DNA from: Paludibacteraceae bacterium
GTDB taxonomy: Bacteria; Bacteroidota; Bacteroidia; Bacteroidales; Paludibacteraceae
Assembly (NCBI GenBank): GCA_017649635.1
Contig: JAGCGM010000176.1
Span: 1-39,993 of the forward strand
Direction: 5' to 3'
Length of the DNA: 39,993 nucleotides
Positions 34,063 through 39,993 of the stretch are shown here, one piece after another (the stretch's first letter is position 1; every line of letters starts with the position of its first letter). The position numbers were made by a program, and so were the translations under genes. The notes beneath the pieces are model-generated. The model made no database searches. It saw only the letters and a program-made list of their open reading frames with translations, and was not told the DNA's origin.

Positions 34063-34094
34063 CTTGACAATGAAAATCTGCCGCATTATATTCG
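34063..34094 (+). promoter_or_regulatory. Promoter of the M15 peptidase / DUF4846 pair
   Basis: CTTG (34063-34066), a 20-nt spacer and TATATTCG (34087-34094) fit the Bacteroidota pattern with one mismatch in each box. The same bases read TTGACA, 17 nt, TATATT, an exact or near-exact sigma-70 promoter of the enteric kind. The start site near 34099 favours the ATG at 34127. Confidence 0.5.
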
Positions 34095-34126
34095 CATTAT
34101 CCAACAACAATAAAATCGTCAGTTCT

Positions 34127-34972
34127 ATGCGCCCAATAGCCATCTCACATATCACGTTGTACCTATCGCTCAGCATCTGCGCTTGCTCGCAAACGCCCGG
34201 AGAGCAACTGGCTATCCCGCAACAAACGGATACCGCCATAGCCCCACAGGCTCCCGCCCCAGCGGAAATCCCTGTCGGAGCACAAGCGCTCATAGACAAC
34301 TACCCTGAATTCATCAAAGGATACGAAGAGAACCATCTTCTCTTGGCGGATGGCTCCACCCTACTCTACGACGACCAGAAAGAGAAGGGCTTCATCGAGC
34401 GCATGGACAGGCCTGACGTGGAGGATATGTTCTCCCAACCATACGACACCAGCGTATGGCTTCCCGCCCGCAATTATGACCCGGGCAGGGTCCGCAACGA
34501 GGAACTGATGAAGTATATGTATGGCAAAAACGAGGCGGAGGCAAGGAAACGCTTGGTCCGTGTCAAATGGTTCAAGCAACAACTGCTGTTCAGTAGCGTG
34601 AACGGCGCGGCCGATAGTCTGAAAGCGGTGGCCAAGGAACTGGCACAACTCCCCGCCTCCTACCAGAAGTACTTCGACAACTCCTCCACTTTCTATTGGC
34701 GCACCGTCCGGGGAAGCAACCGTTTGAGCGCGCATAGCTTCGGCATCGCCATCGACATCAACACGAAATTCTCTGACTACTGGAGATGGAAGAACCCCGG
34801 CAAAGGGGAGGAAGATAGTCTGAAATATACGAACCGTATTCCGAAAGAGATCATCCAGATATTCGAGAAGCACGGATTCATCTCGGGTGCGAGGTGGTAC
34901 CACTTCGACACCATGCACTTTGAATTCAGGCCTGACCTGTTACAGGCAAGCCGCCATCAAACAAACAACTAA
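34127..34972 (+). CDS. M15-family D,D/L,D-carboxypeptidase-like lipoprotein
   Basis: From the ATG at 34127 the protein has 281 residues. MRPIAISHITLYLSLSICAC ends in a lipobox-like ICAC, so it is probably a lipoprotein lipidated at Cys20. The frame runs further up to a TTG inside the promoter, which I reject. The C-terminal domain has the M15 zinc motif SAHSFGIAIDIN (ligands His203 and Asp210) and WYHFDTMHFEFRP (His264, last ligand), so the active site looks complete. The family cleaves D-alanine-containing peptides of peptidoglycan. It is followed 12 nt later by a DUF4846 lipoprotein gene; the two probably act together in the envelope, which is inference. Confidence 0.88.
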   Translation: MRPIAISHITLYLSLSICACSQTPGEQLAIPQQTDTAIAPQAPAPAEIPVGAQALIDNYPEFIKGYEENHLLLADGSTLLYDDQKEKGFIERMDRPDVEDMFSQPYDTSVWLPARNYDPGRVRNEELMKYMYGKNEAEARKRLVRVKWFKQQLLFSSVNGAADSLKAVAKELAQLPASYQKYFDNSSTFYWRTVRGSNRLSAHSFGIAIDINTKFSDYWRWKNPGKGEEDSLKYTNRIPKEIIQIFEKHGFISGARWYHFDTMHFEFRPDLLQASRHQTNN

Positions 34973-34984
34973 ACTTCAAGCCTC

Positions 34985-35986
34985 ATGGAAACACTAAAGA
35001 AAACCAACGCACTACTAAGTTCAGGAATGATGCTACTCTTCGCAGGGATACCCCTCATCTCCTGCGCAGGAACGTCCGCCGAGACGAGCAAGGGGGAAGG
35101 TGTGCCCATTCAGACCGTTAACCCAAGCGACAGCTCTATCGTCACAAAGGAAAAGAACGATTATACAAGCGGCAAATACTACCGCATAGACCCGCAAGGG
35201 AACACGCTCAAGAGCCGTTACGTATGCCTCGACGACAATTGGGAGCGCCCATATACCGACGAATACGCGAAGTGGTTGCTCAACCTGGAGCTCTATCCGC
35301 AAGGGCACGAGACACGCTACTACAACGGTGACGTCAAGTACAACTTCAACCAAATCAGCGTGGGTGTCCTGAAGACGGACTTGGTGGGCACCTTCAACGG
35401 CAAAGGGAAGGAAGTGCCGGCTGACCTGCAACAATGCGCCGACGCCTGCATGCGTCTGTGGGCGGAGTATCTTTGGAAGAACAAACAATACGAAAAGATC
35501 CACTTCAAAGGTGGCAACGGATTCGTCTACGAATACACTAAATGGGCGGCTGGCTACCGTGTCCACTTCGACAGGAACTGGAAAGCGTCATGGAGCAAAG
35601 ATGCCCAGCCCGACTACAGTTACACCACTTTCCGCAAGTACCTCTCCCTGGTATTCACCTACTGCGGCACAGCCTCCCTGGCGACAGAGCTGAAGAAAGT
35701 GACGCCAACCGACATCCGTCCGGGAGACATACTCATCTACGGCGGCAGTCCAGGCCACGCCGTGACCGTCATGGACGTGCTACGCAACAAGAAGACGGGG
35801 CAACTGAGGGTTATGCTCAGCCAAAGCTATATGCCTGCGCAGGAGATAGAAATACTCGCCAGTCCGGACAACGACAACGCCCCGTGGTTCGACATAGAGA
35901 TCGAGAAACGCCCCTGGGTCAACACCCCACAATGGTTTTTCAACTTCAACAACAAAAGTGCGTTCCGGAGATGGAGCGGCAGATAA
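34985..35986 (+). CDS. DUF4846 lipoprotein
   Basis: The 333-residue protein opens with a signal peptide ending LISCAG (Cys27 in a lipobox). The body matches DUF4846: WLLNLELYPQGHETRYYNGD, ADLQQCADACMRLWAEYLW, KIHFKGGNGF, and the C-terminal RPGDILIYGGSPGHAVTVMD followed by QSYMPAQEIEIL. The GD...GHAVTVMDV segment resembles the His strand of NlpC/P60 and CHAP amidases, and a Cys (TYCGTASL) lies upstream, but I do not know whether that Cys is conserved in the family, so activity is unproven. Second gene of a pair with the M15 peptidase (12-nt gap), which suggests a peptidoglycan-related role. Confidence 0.85.
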   Translation: METLKKTNALLSSGMMLLFAGIPLISCAGTSAETSKGEGVPIQTVNPSDSSIVTKEKNDYTSGKYYRIDPQGNTLKSRYVCLDDNWERPYTDEYAKWLLNLELYPQGHETRYYNGDVKYNFNQISVGVLKTDLVGTFNGKGKEVPADLQQCADACMRLWAEYLWKNKQYEKIHFKGGNGFVYEYTKWAAGYRVHFDRNWKASWSKDAQPDYSYTTFRKYLSLVFTYCGTASLATELKKVTPTDIRPGDILIYGGSPGHAVTVMDVLRNKKTGQLRVMLSQSYMPAQEIEILASPDNDNAPWFDIEIEKRPWVNTPQWFFNFNNKSAFRRWSGR

Positions 35987-36002
35987 GGACCCCAAGAACC
36001 AT

Positions 36003-36041
36003 AAAAAGCGGGCGTGCCAAACATAAGCTTTGACACGCCCG
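36003..36041 (-). terminator. Terminator between DUF4846 gene and fabD
   Basis: A 13-bp stem with one mismatch (36009-36021 with 36029-36041) encloses a 7-nt loop. On the minus strand it is followed by CTTTTTAT, so it is mainly the terminator of the nadC-nuclease-fabD operon, though it lies between convergent genes and may serve both. Confidence 0.8.
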
Positions 36042-36093
36042 TTATCTATAATCCGCAAGGGATTATTTCCCTAGCGTTTCTATCCTTACACAA

Positions 36094-36978
36094 TTACAGA
36101 GCTGCGGAGATCGTCTCCACGCCCTTGTCGATCTTACGAACCAAGCCCACCAAAACGGAGCCCGGACCAACCTCCGTGAAGCTATCGGCGCCAGCGGCGA
36201 TCATATTCTGCACGGACTGGGTCCACTTCACTGGAGAAGTAAGTTGTTTCACCAAATTAGCCTTAATCGTCTCAGGGTCAGTCTCCGCCACAGTAGAGAC
36301 ATTCTGGTATACAGGGCAGATAGGTGCACGGAAGCTTGTGGCCTCGATAGCCGCAGCCAACTCCACCTTCGCAGGTTCCATCAATGGAGAGTGGAACGCA
36401 CCGCTCACGGAGAGCTTCAACGCACGACGCGCGCCTGCAGCCGTAGCCAATTCACAAGCCTTGTCGATGCCCGCCATCGTACCAGAGATCACCAATTGGC
36501 CAGGACAGTTATAGTTGGCAGGGACAACCACCTCGCCTTGCACAGAGGCGCAAATCTCCTCCACCTTATCGTCAGGCAAACCAATGATGGCGGCCATGGT
36601 GGAAGGGTTCATCTCGCAAGCCTTCTGCATCGCCAAGGCACGCTTGGAAACGAGGCTCACACCATCCGCGAAGTCGATGGCGCCAGCGGCCACCAAAGCG
36701 GAGAACTCACCCAAGGAGTGACCCGCGACCATATCAGGAGCGAACTTCTCGCCCAGCGACTTCGCCAAGATGACAGAGTGGAGGAACACAGCAGGTTGGG
36801 TCACCTTCGTCTGCTTCAACTCAGACTCGTCACCAGCGAACATGACATCCGTGATACGGAAGCCAAGTATATCATTAGCCTTTTCAAACAGATCCTTCGC
36901 CAAAGGGATGTTTTCATACAAATCCTTGCCCATTCCGATGAATTGGGCGCCTTGTCCAGGAAATACAAATGCTTTCAT
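36094..36978 (-). CDS. fabD: Malonyl-CoA:ACP transacylase
   Basis: This 294-residue enzyme moves malonyl from CoA to acyl carrier protein, starting fatty-acid elongation. The nucleophile elbow GHSLG is at 86-90 with Ser88. Other signatures are FPGQGAQFIGMG at the start, Arg113 in VSKRALAMQKA, which binds the malonyl carboxylate, and His196 in SGAFHSPLM, which completes the Ser-His dyad. It starts 14 nt after the lipoprotein nuclease gene, so it is the third gene of the nadC operon. Length and start fit the family. Confidence 0.96.
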   Translation of the reverse strand: MKAFVFPGQGAQFIGMGKDLYENIPLAKDLFEKANDILGFRITDVMFAGDESELKQTKVTQPAVFLHSVILAKSLGEKFAPDMVAGHSLGEFSALVAAGAIDFADGVSLVSKRALAMQKACEMNPSTMAAIIGLPDDKVEEICASVQGEVVVPANYNCPGQLVISGTMAGIDKACELATAAGARRALKLSVSGAFHSPLMEPAKVELAAAIEATSFRAPICPVYQNVSTVAETDPETIKANLVKQLTSPVKWTQSVQNMIAAGADSFTEVGPGSVLVGLVRKIDKGVETISAAL

Positions 36979-36992
36979 AAAAAAAGTTATGA

Positions 36993-37931
36993 TTAATGGT
37001 TAAATGAATGCGTGTTAGAGTAGTTCAGGTACGTGGCTTCCGGCCATTTGGAGAGGTCGGAACGGCTTTCGCACTTCTCCTGAAAATCCTTGCTCAGGTT
37101 AGAGAAGAAGTCTATCCCCGTCAATCGCTCCACCTCGTCGACCGTCGTGACGAACTCCGTGAAAGGCGTATCCGTCGCCTCGTTAGGGATGACGAAAGCG
37201 ATCATCTTCTCCTTCCCCTTCTTCGAAAAATCGTATAGGATCTTGTAGAATTTATCAGGCACGGTGACGTTCGTCCGAACATCCTTGCCACGTTTGGTAG
37301 TAAACATTTTTTTCGCAGCCTTCTCATTCCTCGGGAGGACAGGTCCGGTCACCACATAGATCCGCTCATACTTCTTGGTCCAGGAACGAGTCTGCATCTC
37401 CAGATCATTCCATACCCCGTTGTTGAAGCCCTTCACCTGCGGAGATACATTGCTGGTGAGGAAACAATCCTCCATGGCCGTCGCATCGAAACGCATATCG
37501 GCGGAAGGGGCAAGGTGACCTCTGTCATAGCCACTGTTCTGGTAATCCCCAGGATCGGCGGAACCCGTCTCCACGATAGGGTCCGCAGCGAACTCGTCCT
37601 TGCGGTCCAAGTTACCTTCCACCTCTTCCCTCGTCAGTTCATACGCCACCCACTCCGACTGCTCATCCGACTCGGAATAGGAAAACGAGTAGTTCGCATG
37701 GCGATAGGTCTTCCCCTTGCAATTCGTATGGGTAAACATCTCCTTAGGAGCACGGGAGCGTTCCGGCTCAGCCGAAGCCTCCATGGAAGGGAACGCATGG
37801 GTCAGATCCGTAGACTCCACACCATTGGAAGAATCGTTGGAGGAACCAGCAGGCGCATCCGCAGGAAGAGCCACGCACGCACTCAAAGAAAGTGCGAAGA
37901 GAGGTACTATGGGAAGGAACGATCTTCTCAT
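36993..37931 (-). CDS. DNA/RNA non-specific endonuclease, predicted lipoprotein
   Basis: From the ATG at 37931 the protein has 312 residues. MRRSFLPIVPLFALSLSAC ends in a lipobox with Cys19, so a lipoprotein is likely. After a Ser/Asp-rich linker comes the beta-beta-alpha metal nuclease domain: DRGHLAPSADM with the catalytic His and SNVSPQVKGFNNGVWNDLE carrying the Mg-binding Asn. Such enzymes cut any nucleic acid and serve nutrition or defence at the cell surface. The longer frame up to 38009 runs inside nadC and is rejected: the ATG overlaps the nadC TGA by 4 nt (ATGA), so translation is coupled. Being wedged between two core metabolic genes is unusual. Confidence 0.9.
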   Translation of the reverse strand: MRRSFLPIVPLFALSLSACVALPADAPAGSSNDSSNGVESTDLTHAFPSMEASAEPERSRAPKEMFTHTNCKGKTYRHANYSFSYSESDEQSEWVAYELTREEVEGNLDRKDEFAADPIVETGSADPGDYQNSGYDRGHLAPSADMRFDATAMEDCFLTSNVSPQVKGFNNGVWNDLEMQTRSWTKKYERIYVVTGPVLPRNEKAAKKMFTTKRGKDVRTNVTVPDKFYKILYDFSKKGKEKMIAFVIPNEATDTPFTEFVTTVDEVERLTGIDFFSNLSKDFQEKCESRSDLSKWPEATYLNYSNTHSFNH

Positions 37932-38779
37932 TTCACAGCCTTTAAGCTCATGTCCAGACCTTTCACGGAATGGGTAAGCGCACCGACAGAGATGAAGTCC
38001 ACGCCACACTCAGCATACGAGCGCAACGTCTTGAAGGTGATGCCGCCGGAAGACTCCGTCTCGCACCTGCCGTTGATGATCTTCACAGCCTTGCGGGTTG
38101 TCTCCGTATCGAAGTTGTCCAGCATGATTCGATCCACACCACCGATCTTCAACACCTGATCCAGCTCGTCCAGGTTGCGCACCTCCACCTCAATCTTCAG
38201 GTTCTTGCCCTTCTCCTTCAGGTAACGTTTCGCGTTAGAGACAGCGTTCTCGATACCGCCGGCAAAATCTATATGGTTATCTTTCAACAAAATCATATCG
38301 AAAAGTCCGATGCGATGGTTGCCACCGCCACCGATCTTCACCGCCATCTTCTCCAATATACGAAGACCTGGTGTCGTCTTACGGGTATCGATCACCTTCG
38401 TGTGCAGGTCTGCGATCTCCTTGGCGTACTTATTCGTCTGCGTGGCGATACCGCTCATGCGCTGCATGATATTCAGTACGATGCGCTCCGTCTGAAGCAG
38501 AGAACGCTCCTTGCCCGAAACGTAGAAAGCGATGTCTCCCGGTTTCACGTGTGCGCCATCCTCGATCAGCACCTCCACTTGAAGTTCAGGATCAAACTTG
38601 GCGAAGACGCGCTTAGCGATCTCCACGCCAGCGAGCACGCCCTCCTCCTTAATGAGCAGTTGCGCCTTCCCCTTCTGTGATTCAGGGATACAACAAAGCG
38701 TGGTATGGTCTCCGTCACCGATATCCTCCGCAAAAGCGAGGTCCAGCAAATCTTCAATTAATTCATTTTCACTTTTCAT
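37928..38779 (-). CDS. nadC: Nicotinate-nucleotide pyrophosphorylase (carboxylating)
   Basis: This 283-residue enzyme turns quinolinate and PRPP into nicotinate mononucleotide in de novo NAD synthesis. Family motifs are AFAEDIGDGDHTT near the N-terminus, VIDTRKTTPGLR, KIGGGGNHRIGLFDMILLKD with the KDNH that follows, and ESSGGITFKTLRSYAECGVD near the C-terminus. It is the first gene of the operon with the lipoprotein nuclease and fabD. No consensus promoter was found in the 70-nt region upstream, although an AT-rich stretch near 38783-38797 contains a partial match. Confidence 0.96.
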   Translation of the reverse strand: MKSENELIEDLLDLAFAEDIGDGDHTTLCCIPESQKGKAQLLIKEEGVLAGVEIAKRVFAKFDPELQVEVLIEDGAHVKPGDIAFYVSGKERSLLQTERIVLNIMQRMSGIATQTNKYAKEIADLHTKVIDTRKTTPGLRILEKMAVKIGGGGNHRIGLFDMILLKDNHIDFAGGIENAVSNAKRYLKEKGKNLKIEVEVRNLDELDQVLKIGGVDRIMLDNFDTETTRKAVKIINGRCETESSGGITFKTLRSYAECGVDFISVGALTHSVKGLDMSLKAVK

Positions 38780-38825
38780 TCTTCAAACAAAGATTATAGG
38801 GGGGAATCCCCCTTCGTTAATATGC

Positions 38826-38852
38826 AAAAACAGAGGTAGCGTTCGCTGCCTC
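38826..38852 (-). terminator. Terminator of the DUF4783 gene, overlapping its stop codon
   Basis: On the minus strand GAGGCAGCG (38852-38844), AA, CGCTACCTC (38841-38833) form a 9-bp stem with one G-U pair, followed by TGTTTTT (38832-38826). The first stem arm covers part of the stop codon at 38851-38853, an economical arrangement. Confidence 0.75.
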
Positions 38853-39237
38853 AATTAGCGGACTGTTCAATCTTCAATTGGCAGATCGACTCCCTCGAAC
38901 CGCTCTTTGTAGTGAGGATCAGGACCTGGAAGGTGCCTGAATCCGTATAGAGTTTACCCATCAACAAACCGGTCTTCTCCTTTTCCGTCTTATGGGTCAC
39001 GGAAAAATTGGAAGGACGATGCTTCCTGAAGAACGAAGAGATGGCATCCTGAGCCTGCATTTTGCTCTTGGAACTGCCAGCGCGTTCAATGGTCAAGTCA
39101 ACACTCGAATCCAAAAACGAATTAATTCGTTGCACATCCCCCACTGAGAAAGCCCTCACAATGTCCGGATTCGCATGAGCGGAGGCCATCACGGCTCCAA
39201 ACAGCAGAATCAGAACGATTCTTTTTCTTATTTTCAT
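38851..39237 (-). CDS. DUF4783 exported small protein
   Basis: The 128-residue protein begins MKIRKRIVLILLFGAVMASAHA, a signal peptide, and continues FSVGDVQRINSFLDSSVDLT, then DAISSFFRKHRPSNFSVTHK and YTDSGTFQVLI, the DUF4783 family, a cystatin/NTF2-like small domain found across Bacteroidota. It is probably periplasmic. Function is not known. Neighbours are nadC downstream on the same strand and rlmH divergent upstream, an arrangement common in this phylum. The terminator hairpin overlaps its stop codon, so it is probably transcribed on its own. Confidence 0.88.
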   Translation of the reverse strand: MKIRKRIVLILLFGAVMASAHANPDIVRAFSVGDVQRINSFLDSSVDLTIERAGSSKSKMQAQDAISSFFRKHRPSNFSVTHKTEKEKTGLLMGKLYTDSGTFQVLILTTKSGSRESICQLKIEQSAN

Positions 39238-39310
39238 AATTCCTTAAATATTATCTCGGCATGTTTTCATTTAATACTACAAAAACGATGTCTAAAAAAC
39301 TCTTTTTTAA

Positions 39311-39318
39311 TATTTTTG
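39311..39318 (+). promoter_or_regulatory. -7 element (TATTTTTG) of rlmH
   Basis: This is an exact TAnnTTTG, 19 nt before the rlmH ATG at 39338. No TTTG was found at the usual -33 distance. The start site would be near 39325, giving a very short leader. Confidence 0.5.
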
Positions 39319-39337
39319 CGACATAAAAAATGCGAAA

Positions 39338-39811
39338 ATGAGAATCACACTTCTTACAGTTGGCAAAACTAATGATTTATCCTTTAAAAATGCAATTTCC
39401 GAGTACCAAAAGCGACTAAAATTCTACATTTCTTTTGATATCGAGGAAATACCTTCGCCAAAAAATACGAAAAACTTGACGGAGGATAACCAAAAGCAGA
39501 AAGAGGGGGAACTCATCCTGAAATACTTGCAACCGGAGGACGAGGTGGTTCTTTTGGACGACAAGGGGGCGGAATACACCTCCAAGCAGTTCGCTTCATA
39601 CATCGAGAAGAAGAGCGCTTCGGGTCTCAAACGCCTCGTTTTCGTCGTCGGAGGTCCCTACGGGTTCTCCCAGGAGGTCTACCAACGGGCGAACGACAAA
39701 GTCTCCCTCTCCCGCATGACCTTTTCGCATCAGATGGTGCGCCTCGTCTTCACGGAACAGCTCTACCGCGCCATGACCATCATACGGGGGGAACCGTACC
39801 ATCACGAATAA
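39338..39811 (+). CDS. rlmH: 23S rRNA (pseudouridine1915-N3)-methyltransferase
   Basis: This 157-residue SPOUT-class enzyme methylates pseudouridine 1915 in helix 69 of 23S rRNA, using SAM, as a homodimer on the 70S ribosome. The N-terminus MRITLLTVGKTNDLSFKNAI and the C-terminal knot with VFVVGGPYGFS, LSRMTFSHQMVRLVFTEQLY and the terminal RGEPYHHE are diagnostic. It is monocistronic, divergent from the DUF4783 gene. The stop codon runs directly into a 7-nt tandem repeat. Confidence 0.96.
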   Translation: MRITLLTVGKTNDLSFKNAISEYQKRLKFYISFDIEEIPSPKNTKNLTEDNQKQKEGELILKYLQPEDEVVLLDDKGAEYTSKQFASYIEKKSASGLKRLVFVVGGPYGFSQEVYQRANDKVSLSRMTFSHQMVRLVFTEQLYRAMTIIRGEPYHHE

Positions 39812-39844
39812 GAATTAAGAATTAAGAGTTAAGAATTAAGAATT
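39810..39844 (+). repeat. Heptanucleotide tandem repeat (AAGAATT x5)
   Basis: Five 7-nt units, four identical and one with a single change (AAGAGTT), begin within the rlmH stop codon. Confidence 0.85.
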
Positions 39845-39856
39845 ACGTGTAAACCC

Positions 39857-39993
39857 CTGTTCCGAAGAAGCGACATTATAGACCTTAGCCCTTAACGTTA
39901 GTTGTTCCTTAAGCCCCGAAGGGGCATCATTACCGACCTTAAGCTCAACCTCTAACGAACGCAGATTCCCTAAGCCCCGAAGGGGCATCATTA
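39857..39993. repeat. 61-bp-period palindromic tandem repeat running off the window
   Basis: GCCCCGAAGGGGC, a 5-bp perfect stem with a GAA loop, occurs at 39913-39925 and 39974-39986, each within a shared TAAGCCCCGAAGGGGCATCA context followed by TTA. The period is 61 bases. A more degenerate unit (CGAAGAAGCGACATTATAGACC) precedes them from about 39857. The array is cut by the window edge, so its full length is unknown. Confidence 0.8.

Noticed and set aside
34064..34126. TTG at 34064 as start of the M15 peptidase
   Set aside because: That TTG is part of the promoter -33 box; the ATG at 34127 begins a lipoprotein signal peptide.
37932..38009. Upstream extension of the lipoprotein nuclease into nadC
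   Set aside because: The extra 26 residues would overlap nadC in another frame and bury the lipoprotein signal; the ATGA overlap gives a better start.

Overview
This window looks like the chromosome of a member of the Bacteroidota, most probably the order Bacteroidales. The evidence is two proteins with type IX secretion system (T9SS) C-terminal sorting domains, a PorQ homologue, the Bacteroidota-restricted small proteins DUF4295 and DUF4783, the rpmB-rpmG-DUF4295 and nadC/DUF4783/rlmH neighbourhoods, and many exact or near-exact matches to the Bacteroidota promoter (TTTG, about 19-21 nt, TAnnTTTG). I could not assign a genus. No rRNA, tRNA, CRISPR array, insertion sequence or prophage gene was seen.

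Layout. 1-3306: the 3' part of a large T9SS cargo protein whose gene begins outside the window, ending in a strong terminator. 3334-5460: a two-gene minus-strand accessory operon with a textbook promoter and a strong Shine-Dalgarno. It encodes a small acidic protein and then a 500-aa protein whose N-terminal region resembles the TNT/DUF4237 NAD-glycohydrolase toxin fold; this is the best candidate for an undescribed system. 5461-9178: a gene-poor stretch, a LysR regulator, an SDR oxidoreductase, a stand-alone HIRAN protein and a WYL regulator. 9132-20849: one gene of about 11.7 kb encoding a roughly 3890-residue secreted protein with about 25 HYR-like modules, an internal four-module duplication and a type-B T9SS sorting domain.

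21117-25613: a degenerate SGNH-hydrolase-like exported protein, then the tightly packed porQ-cmk-ispH-pfkA operon (minus strand, two 4-nt overlaps). 25630-29379: a very large orphan membrane histidine kinase. 29506-31266: slyD-aroC with a strong hairpin after aroC. 31352-33129: an outer-membrane barrel protein, faintly PagL-like, diverging from a CinA/PncC-family amidase gene. 33115-33987: the rpmB-rpmG-DUF4295 operon, bounded by a consensus promoter and a terminator. 34063-35986: a lipoprotein pair, an M15 peptidase and a DUF4846 protein. 36003-38779: the minus-strand nadC / lipoprotein nuclease / fabD operon. 38826-39811: DUF4783 and the divergent rlmH. 39810-39993: short tandem repeats and a 61-bp-period palindromic repeat running off the window edge.

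Working together: the two sorting-domain proteins are cargo for the machinery to which PorQ belongs. Many other genes are core metabolism (glycolysis, isoprenoids, CMP phosphorylation, chorismate, NAD, fatty acids, ribosome). Several automatic longest-ORF starts are contradicted by promoters, signal peptides or upstream stop codons; the starts given here are the corrected ones.
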